From UBA2658 sp964617335 (GTDB lineage: Bacteria > Bacillota > Clostridia > Oscillospirales > Oscillospiraceae), in NCBI GenBank assembly GCA_964617335.1, contig CAZTXG010000006.1, positions 1-60,490 of the forward strand: a DNA stretch of 60,490 nt, in the 5' to 3' direction. Within the stretch, counting starts at the first letter, position 1. Each line of letters begins with the position of its first letter. Positions 52,453-60,212 of the stretch are shown one piece after another. The notes under the pieces were generated by a model. The model ran no database searches. It had not been told where the DNA came from and worked only from the letters and a program-made list of their open reading frames with translations. A program made the translations under genes and the position numbers.

Positions 52453-53283
52453 TTAGATTGCCACGGGTATCTTGTCTGTAAATTCGTTATATTCGTAAGC
52501 CTCAAGCTTAAAGCTGTCTCTGGTAAATTTGTAAAAGTCGTCTATGCCCCTGTCTAAAACAAACTTCGGCGCCGGATGGGTTTTACCGGCTATGAGTTTT
52601 TCGACTATGGGCATATGCCTGTCGTATATATGGGCGTCGGCAATAACGTGCAAAAACTCTCCCGGCTCTAGCTTTGACACCTGAGCAAACATCATTGTAA
52701 GCACAGCATACTGGCAGACGTTCCAGTTGTTGGCAGTGAGCATATCCTGAGAGCGCTGGTTTAATACGGCGTTAAGCCTATTTCCAGAAACGTTAAAGGT
52801 CATTGAGTAGGCACAGGGGTAAAGTGCCATTTCCGAAAGGTCCGAAAAATTGTATATGTTAGTCATAATCCGTCTTGAGTATGGGTTGTGTTTAAGGTCA
52901 TAAAGGGCCTTATCCACCTGGTCCATATCTCCTTCGGGATAATGATGTTTTATCCCCAGCTGGTAGCCGTAGGCCTTGCCGATGGAGCCTTCTTCGTCTG
53001 CCCACTGGTCCCAGACACGGGTTTTAAGCTCTTTTACATTGTTGCTTTTAGCCTGCCAAATCCATAAAAGCTCGTCCACCGCAGACTTTAAAAAAGTTCG
53101 CCTGAGGGTGAGTATGGGAAATTCCTTTGAAAGGTCATAGCGGTTGACTATGCCGAATTTTTTTATGGTATGGGCACTTTCGCCGTCCTCCCATCGAGGC
53201 CTTACATCTTGGTCCCTGTCCCAAATTCCCTCTTTAAGAATTTCTCTGCAGTTTTGTATGAAAATGTCGTCTGCCCTGCTCAT
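52453..53283 (-). CDS. thyA: Thymidylate synthase, B. subtilis ThyA/phage-type
   Basis: 276 residues from ATG 53283, with GAGAGGA upstream; a longer frame would run through the hairpin at 53404. The nucleophile Cys is in MALYPCAYSMTF; the usual PCH reads PCA, as in the divergent ThyA of B. subtilis (PCV). QRSQDM, VWDQWADEEGSIGKAYG and the HIYDRHM block are intact. It methylates dUMP using methylenetetrahydrofolate, producing the dihydrofolate that FolA reduces. Confidence 0.93.
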   Translation of the reverse strand: MSRADDIFIQNCREILKEGIWDRDQDVRPRWEDGESAHTIKKFGIVNRYDLSKEFPILTLRRTFLKSAVDELLWIWQAKSNNVKELKTRVWDQWADEEGSIGKAYGYQLGIKHHYPEGDMDQVDKALYDLKHNPYSRRIMTNIYNFSDLSEMALYPCAYSMTFNVSGNRLNAVLNQRSQDMLTANNWNVCQYAVLTMMFAQVSKLEPGEFLHVIADAHIYDRHMPIVEKLIAGKTHPAPKFVLDRGIDDFYKFTRDSFKLEAYEYNEFTDKIPVAI

Positions 53284-53403
53284 TGTGTTCTTCCTCTCTA
53301 TGGAGCTTGCCCGCCGGACTTTTGCCGGCAGCTTTCTTTTTATTATATCTCTTGCTGTCATATAAGGCAAGAACCCCATAAATTTTATTTTGGGATAGGA
53401 AAT

Positions 53404-53429
53404 CCCGCGCCCTCCGAAGAAGGCGCGGG
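53404..53429 (-). terminator. GC-rich hairpin with UUCG loop downstream of the thiolase gene
   Basis: On the minus strand CCCGCGCCTTC, TTCG tetraloop, GAGGGCGCGGG, 47 bp past the thiolase stop. The tail (ATTTCC) is not a good T-run, so it may terminate partially or stabilise the 3' end. Confidence 0.5.
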
Positions 53430-53475
53430 ACATTTGTGTGTGTTATATATTATGAGAATTTAGAGCAGCAGTGTA

Positions 53476-54675
53476 TTAGTCGCACATCTCAAATACACCG
53501 GCAGCACCCATACCGCCGCCGATGCACATGGAGACAACACCGTGCTTCTTGCCGCGGCGCTTAAGCTCGGAAAGGAGCTTGCAGGTCAGGAAAGCGCCTG
53601 TGCAGCCCAGGGGGTGACCAAGAGCAATGCCGCCGCCCAGGGGGTTAACGTCGTCCATGCGGTCTTCAAGGCCAAGCTCACGGATGCAGGCAAGAGCCTG
53701 GGAAGCAAAGGCTTCGTTAAGCTCATAAACGTCAATGTCGTCCTTAGTAAGTCCGGCAATCTTAAGTGCCTTGGGGATGGCATAGATGGGGCCAAGTCCC
53801 ATGTATGCAGGCTCGCAGCCGGCAACAGCATAGCTGACAAACTTTGCAATGGGCTTAAGTCCCAGCTCATCGGCCTTTTCACGGCTCATAACGATAACGG
53901 CAGCAGCAGCATCGTTCATCTGGGAAGCGTTACCTGCTGTAACTGTTCCGACTTTGGGGATAAAGGCGGGACGAAGCTTTTTCATGGCTTCCATGGTAAG
54001 TCCGTAACGGATGCCCTCGTCGGTGTTAAAGGTTTCGGTGTACTTTTCAACCTTACCGTCCTTGTTTATTCTGGTTTTCACGGCGTCAACGTCAATGATA
54101 TCGTCAGCAAACTTGCCGGCCTTCTGAGCAGCCTCTGCACGGTTGTGGCTCATCAGACCGTACACGTCCTGCTCTTCACGGCTGAGTTCAAATCTTTTTG
54201 CAACGTTTTCCGCGGTAATACCCATCTGGGTGTATGCCTTGGGGTTTTCGGTTGCAAGGCCGACTTCGGTGGTGGCAAGGCCTCCGCCCATGGCTATCAT
54301 GGACATTGTCTCAACGCCGCCGGCGAGGATAATGTCTGCCTGTCCTGCCATAATGGCGTTTGCGCCCATGGCTATGGCCTGAAGGCCGGAGGAGCAGAAA
54401 CGGTTTACTGTCTGGGCGGGAACTTCTTCGGGAATTCCGGCCTTGAGCATGATATAACGGGCAACGTTATTTCCCTGCTCAGCTTCCTGGAAAGCGCAGC
54501 CTAGGATAACGTCGTCAATGTCTTTGGGGTCAAGCTGGGGGACCTTTGCAAGAACACCTTTAAGAACCTGAGATGCATAGGATTCAGGCCTTGTGTCCTT
54601 TAGCGTACCGCGCTTTGCTTTGCCGATAGCACTGCGTCCGTATGCTACTATTACAGCTTCTCTGATTTCACTCAT
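53476..54675 (-). CDS. Acetyl-CoA acyltransferase (thiolase)
   Basis: 399 residues. The acyl-accepting Cys94 is in NRFCSSGLQAIAMGANAI; the C-terminal active-site His and Cys are in GGIALGHPLGCTGAF and VSMCIGGGMGAAGVFE. Either 3-ketoacyl-CoA cleavage or acetoacetyl-CoA formation is possible. The neighbours (fused dehydrogenase/hydratase 15 bp upstream) resemble the B. subtilis fadN-fadA pair, which favours beta-oxidation, but no acyl-CoA dehydrogenase is in the window. Confidence 0.92.
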   Translation of the reverse strand: MSEIREAVIVAYGRSAIGKAKRGTLKDTRPESYASQVLKGVLAKVPQLDPKDIDDVILGCAFQEAEQGNNVARYIMLKAGIPEEVPAQTVNRFCSSGLQAIAMGANAIMAGQADIILAGGVETMSMIAMGGGLATTEVGLATENPKAYTQMGITAENVAKRFELSREEQDVYGLMSHNRAEAAQKAGKFADDIIDVDAVKTRINKDGKVEKYTETFNTDEGIRYGLTMEAMKKLRPAFIPKVGTVTAGNASQMNDAAAAVIVMSREKADELGLKPIAKFVSYAVAGCEPAYMGLGPIYAIPKALKIAGLTKDDIDVYELNEAFASQALACIRELGLEDRMDDVNPLGGGIALGHPLGCTGAFLTCKLLSELKRRGKKHGVVSMCIGGGMGAAGVFEMCD

Positions 54676-54690
54676 TGTTATTTTTCCTCC

Positions 54691-57033
54691 TTAGTTACGC
54701 AGCGGCTTGCCGTTAGACAGCATATGCATAATACGATCCTGAGTCTTTTCGGTGCCAGCAAGTGCAAGGAAGCCCTCGCATTCAATGTCGTGGAGCTGTT
54801 CAACGGACATCTCGGTGCCAAAGGGAACATCGCCGCCGGTGATGGCCCTTGCGATGAACTTGCTGATGTACTCGTCGTGCTCGGACATCTGGCCGCTGCC
54901 GCGTGCCATTTCGATACCGGCAAGAAGCATTCCGTATCCGTATTCACCGGCAACCTTGACCATCTGCTTTACGGGAGGCATATAGCCCCTGTCAGAGAGG
55001 GTGAGGACCTCGCGCTTGGCAAGATCGATAAGGTTGTCGCGGGACATGGCAACAAGGGTTCCCTTGTTCAGGTAGCCGTTGTCGATAGCTTCGTTTGCGG
55101 ACATATTGACTTTTGCGGTTGCAACATACTGGAAAGCAGTTGCGATTGCGTTGTAGCGGTCGTTTTTAGCATCGCCGAAGCAGCGATCCATGAGACGGCG
55201 TGTAAGCTCTGTGCAGCCGCCGCCGGCAGGAATAAGACCAACACCGACTTCAACAAGGCCGGAGTATGTCTCGGAGAATGCAACAGCGTTGGGGCAGTGC
55301 ATCATCATTTCGCAGCCGCCGCCGAGGGTCTGGCCAAAGGGAGCGGCGATGATGGGCTTCTTGGAATATCTCATAGCGCCGGTTGCAGCCTGTAAGGTGC
55401 GGATAAGCTTTTCAAGCTCGACAAATTCCTTGTCGGTGCCCATCTGCCAAATGGTGAGAAGGTCTGCTCCTGCGGAGAACATCTTGCCATCGTTTCCGAT
55501 GACCATGCCCTTCCAGTCATCCTTATCCATTATTTCCATAGCCTTGAAGACCATTTCGCCAACAAGGGGTCCAATGGCGTTTCCGGTGCAGTGCAGCTCA
55601 AGGCCCAATACGCCGTCGCCAAGGTCACGGATGGAGCAGTCGTCGTTTTCTTCGACTACTGTTGTCTCGCTGATTTTGATGTAGGGGAACTTTGCGTCAT
55701 CTGCTGTGTAGAAGGTCTCCTGACCCTTTGCCAGCATATCGAGAACCCACTGAGGAATGGTTTCGCCTTCGGCCTGCATACGCTCTACAGCACGGCGGAC
55801 GCCGATTTTGTCCCATACCTGGAAGGGGCCTTCTTCCCAGTTGTAACCGGTGCGGATGGCCTTGTCAATCTCGCGGAAATCGTCTGCAATTTCGGGAACG
55901 AGCTTTGCGCTGTAAAGGGAGATGCCCTTTATGCAGTCCCAATAGAACTTGCATTCTTTTTCTTCGCCGTATGCCATGGCTTCATATTTATTTTTGGACT
56001 TTAAAGCGGCCTTTACGGTGTCCAGAGAAGGTCTGCCTTCAATAAGGTCATATTCGCCGGTCTTGTAGTTGTACTGATACTTAACTCTCTTGCCGTCAAT
56101 AACATCCTTCTTAAAGAAGCCCTGCTTGCTCTTATTTCCAAGCCAGCCTTTTTCCATAAGGTCTATGACATACTTGGGCATGGTGTATTGAGCAATTTCT
56201 TCCTCATCCTTGGAGGAATCGATGACGTTCTTGGAAACGTTTGCGATAATGTCCATGCCGACCATGTCGCCGGTGCCGAAGGTTGCGGTTTTGGGGTGTC
56301 CCATGACGGGTCCTGTGATGTAGTCTACAGTGGCGAAGTCATAGTCGTACTTCTCTGTAAGCTGCATAACCTGAGCGGCGCCGAAGCAGCCGATACGGTT
56401 GCCGACGAAGTTCGGTGTGTCCTTGGCATAAACACAGGTCTTGCCGAGGATTGTTCCGCCGACATACTCCATGGTGTCGAAGGTTTCCTTGGAGGTCCAC
56501 TGGGTGGGAATCATTTCGAACAGCCCCATCCAACGGGGGGGGTTGAAGAAGTGTGTGCCCATGAAACGAGCCTTGAAGTCATCACTCATATCTTCAACTA
56601 TCTTTGTGATGGAAACACCGGAGGTGTTGGAGGAAATGATGGCATCGGGCTTAGCATGAGCTTCAATCTGCTTAAGAACTACCTTCTTAATGTCGAGGCG
56701 CTCAACAACAACTTCGATAATCCAGTCAGCGTCCTCCATGAGGTTCAGGTGGTCGGTGGTGTTGCCCACACGGATGTTCTTAAGGGCGCTCTTGCTCAAA
56801 AGGGGCATCTGCTTGTCCTTCTTGAGTTTTACAACAGCTTCGTTTACAAGGCGGTTGCGGAACTCAAGACTGTCTTCTGTGAGACCGGCTGCCTTTTCCT
56901 TGTCGTTAAGACCATTAAAGGGAACGATGTCCAGCAGCGTAACCTGCATTCCAACGCTCGCCAGTAAGGCTGCAATATTTGCACCCATAACGCCGGAGCC
57001 GATAACACAAGCCTTTGTTACAATTTTACTCAT
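54691..57033 (-). CDS. Fused 3-hydroxyacyl-CoA dehydrogenase/enoyl-CoA hydratase (FadN-like)
   Basis: 780 residues. The N-terminal NAD-binding fold has IGSGVMGANIAALLASVG (residues 11-28); dehydrogenase motifs include SSNTSGVSI, THFFNPPRWM and DTPNFVGNRIG. The crotonase domain is C-terminal (about 465-780): FSAGADLL and GGGCEMMM for the oxyanion hole and first Glu, EVGVGLIPAGGG for the second Glu. This order (dehydrogenase first) is that of FadN, opposite to E. coli FadB. It catalyses two steps of beta-oxidation or their reverse. Operon with the thiolase. Confidence 0.92.
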   Translation of the reverse strand: MSKIVTKACVIGSGVMGANIAALLASVGMQVTLLDIVPFNGLNDKEKAAGLTEDSLEFRNRLVNEAVVKLKKDKQMPLLSKSALKNIRVGNTTDHLNLMEDADWIIEVVVERLDIKKVVLKQIEAHAKPDAIISSNTSGVSITKIVEDMSDDFKARFMGTHFFNPPRWMGLFEMIPTQWTSKETFDTMEYVGGTILGKTCVYAKDTPNFVGNRIGCFGAAQVMQLTEKYDYDFATVDYITGPVMGHPKTATFGTGDMVGMDIIANVSKNVIDSSKDEEEIAQYTMPKYVIDLMEKGWLGNKSKQGFFKKDVIDGKRVKYQYNYKTGEYDLIEGRPSLDTVKAALKSKNKYEAMAYGEEKECKFYWDCIKGISLYSAKLVPEIADDFREIDKAIRTGYNWEEGPFQVWDKIGVRRAVERMQAEGETIPQWVLDMLAKGQETFYTADDAKFPYIKISETTVVEENDDCSIRDLGDGVLGLELHCTGNAIGPLVGEMVFKAMEIMDKDDWKGMVIGNDGKMFSAGADLLTIWQMGTDKEFVELEKLIRTLQAATGAMRYSKKPIIAAPFGQTLGGGCEMMMHCPNAVAFSETYSGLVEVGVGLIPAGGGCTELTRRLMDRCFGDAKNDRYNAIATAFQYVATAKVNMSANEAIDNGYLNKGTLVAMSRDNLIDLAKREVLTLSDRGYMPPVKQMVKVAGEYGYGMLLAGIEMARGSGQMSEHDEYISKFIARAITGGDVPFGTEMSVEQLHDIECEGFLALAGTEKTQDRIMHMLSNGKPLRN

Positions 57034-57421
57034 GAGATTGCTTCTCTCCTTTTGCTTTCTATTAAACTCAGCACGAGGCGCAAGCCGCCTCGCACGGGAT
57101 TTACTTTGATATTCCTTGCGGGATTTACTAAAGTGTTTTTAATGGTTTTTTCAAAAACAATGAATCCGCCTAACACTTAAGCGGCAGGGTATTAGTCTTT
57201 ATATAACTCACCATGACCGCCGGCATCCGGAGCAGATTGTCTCCGGATGCCGAAACGTTTAGGATTGCATACCGGTCAGTCCCGCCCGAAAAACACGGAC
57301 AGAAGCTTAACCCGGCTTTAAAGACAGGAATTTTGGTATGGCGAAACCTTTTTCGCCGGTGCAAACATGAGCTGTTTGCGTTTTGCCTATTAGGTAAGGA
57401 CTGCTATGTAAGGACCGCTAT
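57034..57421. other. Gene-free interval with four hairpins and direct repeats
   Basis: No convincing ORF. Inverted repeats: CGAGGCG/CGCCTCG (57074-57092, in the fadN-like leader), CGGCATCCGGAG/CTCCGGATGCCG (57221-57252, perfect 12 bp), GGCGAAA/TTTCGCC (57340-57357), GCAAACA/TGTTTGC (57361-57379). None has a good minus-strand T-run. CGGGATTTACT occurs twice (57095-57105, 57119-57129). Confidence 0.5.
57394..57421. repeat. 14-bp tandem repeat at the end of the hydratase/isomerase gene
   Basis: Two adjacent copies, GTAAGGACTGCTAT (57394-57407) and GTAAGGACCGCTAT (57408-57421), differ at one base and abut the stop codon of the minus-strand gene at 57422. Confidence 0.7.
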
Positions 57422-58228
57422 TTAGCTAAAGCTCGCTCTTCTCTTTTCGACAAAGGCAGAAACACCTTCTGCAAAGTCATCTGTGGCGCCGCAAGCCATC
57501 TGTGCGTCAACCTCACGCTTTACGAAGGCATCAAAGCCGTTAAACTCAGATTCCCACACAAGCTCCTTGATGTACTTGTAGGATGCGGAGGGGCCATAGG
57601 TGAACTTCTTCGCGCGTTTTAAAGTTGCTTCTGCGAAAGCATCGTCATCTTCAATGACTTCGTTAATCATGCCAATAGCCTTGGCATCGTCGGCAAATAC
57701 CATCTGGCCGCCGTCCATTGCAAGCTCTGTAGCCTTTTTAAGACCGACAGCGCGGGTGAGAAGGTAGATGCCGCCGGCATCGGGAACAAGACCCAGCTTG
57801 GAGAAGGCAGTCATAAAGACGGTTGCCTGGGTTGCCATGGTATAGTCGCAAGCAAGCGCAACGCCAATGCCGGCGCCGGCGCAAGCGCCCTGAACCGCGC
57901 CCACAACGGGCTTCGGGCTTGTTAGAATTGCCTTGGTTACGTTTGCCATCTTGGCAATGGACTTTCCGAATTCGGCAATGAACTCGTCCTTAGAGTGGTT
58001 CTTGATGCCATCGTACATAGCGGCAACGTCTCCGCCGGCGGAGAAGGCCTTATCGGTGGTGCTGTTGATAAGAATCGCTTTGACGCTTGCATCCTCGTCA
58101 GCCATCTTCATAGCTGCTACCAGCTCGTCCAACAGAACCTCGTCAAATGCGTTCATATTTTTGGGGCTGTCCATAGAGATGGTGGCGACTTTTTCGGAAA
58201 CTGCGTACTTTACCTTAGTGAAATCCAT
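57422..58228 (-). CDS. Enoyl-CoA hydratase/isomerase family protein, PaaG-like
   Basis: 268 residues with the crotonase fold: oxyanion-hole segments FSAGGDVAAM (residues 62-71) and GACAGAGIGVALACD (114-128). The two hydratase glutamates are missing: the first site is Gly122 and the second Phe142. Instead AFSKLGLVPDAGG (141-153) carries Asp150, as in PaaG-type isomerases. Isomerisation of a ring or double bond is therefore more likely than simple hydration. It stands apart from the thiolase operon by a 388-bp interval and has its own promoter. Confidence 0.85.
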   Translation of the reverse strand: MDFTKVKYAVSEKVATISMDSPKNMNAFDEVLLDELVAAMKMADEDASVKAILINSTTDKAFSAGGDVAAMYDGIKNHSKDEFIAEFGKSIAKMANVTKAILTSPKPVVGAVQGACAGAGIGVALACDYTMATQATVFMTAFSKLGLVPDAGGIYLLTRAVGLKKATELAMDGGQMVFADDAKAIGMINEVIEDDDAFAEATLKRAKKFTYGPSASYKYIKELVWESEFNGFDAFVKREVDAQMACGATDDFAEGVSAFVEKRRASFS

Positions 58229-58302
58229 AATTCATGTCCTTTCTGATCCATAAATAATTGGTATGTATGTGCCGAAAAACAAAACGGCAAACTCCCACGA
58301 GC

Positions 58303-58332
58303 ATTATACAAGCAAACTCCATGCCAATGCAA
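58303..58332 (-). promoter_or_regulatory. Promoter for the PaaG-like gene (TTGCAT-18-TATAAT)
   Basis: On the minus strand TTGCAT (58332-58327), 18 bases, TATAAT (58308-58303), about 75 bp before the ATG. Confidence 0.65.
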
Positions 58333-58676
58333 GCCATTGCCTGCTCTTTTGTTAAAATCCTATAATAAAGTTACAGCTTTATTTGCAATATTTACATAAT
58401 AAAATTCCAGTATTTTTTACTATTCCTATGTTGCTGCCTTAAAAGTGGCAAAAAGTACGGAAAATCCTTAAAAACTATAAAAAACAATAAAAAACCATAA
58501 ATTAAGTAATTTTATGTGTGCCTTATATGTCTCATTTTGTTTCACCTCCGAGATACTTTAGGCCTGACCATTCATAACACGGCTTCCCGTCATGTATCAT
58601 CTTTGTGCCAATTGCGACCGTCTTTTAAAGCTATCTCCATCCCCCCTGCACAGATAGACAAAAGCTGTGAAAATCC

Positions 58677-58705
58677 TTGCTTTTTTGTCGTTATTGATTT
58701 ATAAT
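58677..58705 (+). promoter_or_regulatory. Promoter for the iron-sulfur protein/hypA pair (TTGCTT-17-TATAAT)
   Basis: TTGCTT at 58677-58682, 17 bases, TATAAT at 58700-58705, implying a leader of about 125 nt before ATG 58837. Confidence 0.6.
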
Positions 58706-58836
58706 ACTGATAACCCATGACAACGGCCTGCCGTATATTTGGCTTTTATATATACTTGTCACTTGTTTTTCGGCTATGTCCAACTCCAGGTGACTTGCGG
58801 CCGATATGCATATTTTCCAGAAGGAGTGACACAATT

Positions 58837-59820
58837 ATGTACAATTATGACCCTGAACAGAGAAAGAAATCCCAGCGCGCCCTGCAAAAAATGTTCCCCC
58901 GTACGGAAGAAGGCTATGCAAAGCTCATGCATGGTATGCTGTACTTCCAGTTCATTCCCCTTTACATCTACCACATGAAGTCCGGCGTAAATCCCCTTAT
59001 GCCCCCTGAGATTCAGCGTGACTACATCCGCCCCGTGGGCATCGAAAACGAAGTTGTAGACGAGCTTGTTAAGGTCTCTGTCAACGAGTGCGGCCGCCTT
59101 GCCGGCAGCCTTGACACAAACACCTATCACGCAAAGGTTCTTCGTCTTGAGGACGTTGAGCAGATAGTAAGCCTTGAGGAAGACCTTGACCTTGGCACTC
59201 TGCCCAAGAGCATCATGCCTTACGAAGTTGCCCGTGATGCCATTATCGACTGCCCCGACCGCATTGCGGTAATTGACTGTGTCTGCCGCAACGCCAACGG
59301 CGCCGACGGCTGCTTCCCCCGTGACGTCTGTCTTGTAATCGGTGAGCCTTGGGTTTCCTGGTGCATGGACCGTGACCGTTACCTTAACGGCCGCCTTATC
59401 ACTAAAGACGAGGCCCTCCAGCTTCTCCGTGAGTGTCATGAGAGAGGAAACGTCCACGCCGGCTTCTTTAAAGACGTTGCCGCCGGACGTATCTATTCCA
59501 TCTGTAACTGCTGCCCCTGCTGCTGCACCGCCCTGCAGGCGCAAAACTACCTCATGGCCCCCATGATGGCAGGAACAGGCTACATAGCTGAAATAGACCA
59601 GGATAAGTGCATAAAGTGCGGCATTTGCGAGAAAAAGTGTAACTTCCTCGCTATCAGCAAAGATGAGGAAGGCGCCTTCCATGTTGAAGCTGACCTTTGC
59701 CGGGGCTGCGAAGCCTGCGTAACCTTCTGCAAGAAGGACGCCATCACCCTTAACCTTGTCGATGCCGAGGTTCTCGCCCCCTTCGACATCAAGGCCCTTA
59801 AGGAAGCTCAGGCAAAATAG
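58837..59820 (+). CDS. Cysteine-rich iron-sulfur protein: CxCR/CNCCPCCC module plus 2x[4Fe-4S] ferredoxin domain
   Basis: 327 residues from ATG 58837 (AAGGAGTG at 58821-58828); a longer frame lacks SD. The middle carries DCVCR (Cys148, Cys150), Cys159, Cys165 and ICNCCPCCC (Cys223, 225, 226, 228-230), an unusual cluster-binding module. The C-terminus is a bacterial ferredoxin: CIKCGICEKKC (258-268) and CRGCEACVTFC (288-298). The N-terminal 130 residues are helical with an amphipathic LYFQFIPLYIYHM. No signal peptide. Probably a cytoplasmic electron carrier or oxidoreductase subunit of a family common in anaerobes but poorly characterised. The stop codon abuts the hypA ATG. Confidence 0.75.
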   Translation: MYNYDPEQRKKSQRALQKMFPRTEEGYAKLMHGMLYFQFIPLYIYHMKSGVNPLMPPEIQRDYIRPVGIENEVVDELVKVSVNECGRLAGSLDTNTYHAKVLRLEDVEQIVSLEEDLDLGTLPKSIMPYEVARDAIIDCPDRIAVIDCVCRNANGADGCFPRDVCLVIGEPWVSWCMDRDRYLNGRLITKDEALQLLRECHERGNVHAGFFKDVAAGRIYSICNCCPCCCTALQAQNYLMAPMMAGTGYIAEIDQDKCIKCGICEKKCNFLAISKDEEGAFHVEADLCRGCEACVTFCKKDAITLNLVDAEVLAPFDIKALKEAQAK

Positions 59821-60168
59821 ATGCACGAACTGGGCATAATGAAAGACGTGCTGGCCACGGCTCTCCGTGTTGCCGAGGAAAACAAGGGTAAAAAAGTCAC
59901 CAAAATCACTTTGCGTGTTGGCGCTATGAGCGGCATAGTCCCTCGCTTTTGCTCCTCTATGTTTGAAGTAATCGCAAAAGACACCATAGCCGAGGGCTGC
60001 GAAATGATTGTGGAAGAAGAACCCGCTGTTTTCAAATGTCTGGATTGCGGCGAGCAGTCCACTTATGAAGCTCCCGGACACGAGATAAAATGTCTTTCCT
60101 GCGGAAGCCATTCACTAAGGCTGATTTCAGGATACAAATCTCAAATCGTAAGCATCGGTATAATCTAA
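59821..60168 (+). CDS. hypA: Hydrogenase nickel-incorporation protein HypA
   Basis: 115 residues. The N-terminal MHE (His2 binds nickel) and the zinc site CLDC (73-76) / CLSC (91-94) are intact. It delivers nickel for [NiFe]-hydrogenase or urease maturation, usually with HypB. Here it directly follows, without any gap, the iron-sulfur protein gene; no hydrogenase, hypB or other hyp gene is in the window. Confidence 0.9.
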   Translation: MHELGIMKDVLATALRVAEENKGKKVTKITLRVGAMSGIVPRFCSSMFEVIAKDTIAEGCEMIVEEEPAVFKCLDCGEQSTYEAPGHEIKCLSCGSHSLRLISGYKSQIVSIGII

Positions 60169-60176
60169 TATTTCTG

Positions 60177-60212
60177 AAAAAGAGCGGACAGCCAAAGCTG
60201 TCCGCTCTTTTT
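60177..60212 (+). terminator. Terminator after hypA
   Basis: Perfect 15-bp stem AAAAAGAGCGGACAG / CTGTCCGCTCTTTTT with a 6-base loop. Confidence 0.93.

Larger units (their letters stand above)
58229..58836. other. 608-bp divergent intergenic region, AT-rich
   Basis: No gene seen. It holds a promoter for each flanking gene (58303-58332 minus, 58677-58705 plus) and an AT-rich core (about 58340-58520) with repeated A-tracts (several AAAAAAC-ATAA units), which may be bent DNA or a regulator-binding region. No tRNA or known riboswitch was recognised. Confidence 0.6.

Noticed and set aside
53542..54504. 320-residue plus-strand frame opposite the thiolase
   Set aside because: Shadow of the thiolase coding sequence; Gly/Cys-rich composition with no family motif.
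56188..56967. 259-residue plus-strand frame opposite the FadN-like gene, and similarly 54724-55395
   Set aside because: Antisense shadows of a well-supported gene; no SD and no domain.
58774..60111. 445-residue open frame on the minus strand opposite the iron-sulfur protein and hypA
   Set aside because: The plus strand encodes two clear protein families with SD sites and motifs; the antisense frame has no recognisable domain and spans both genes, a codon-bias artefact.
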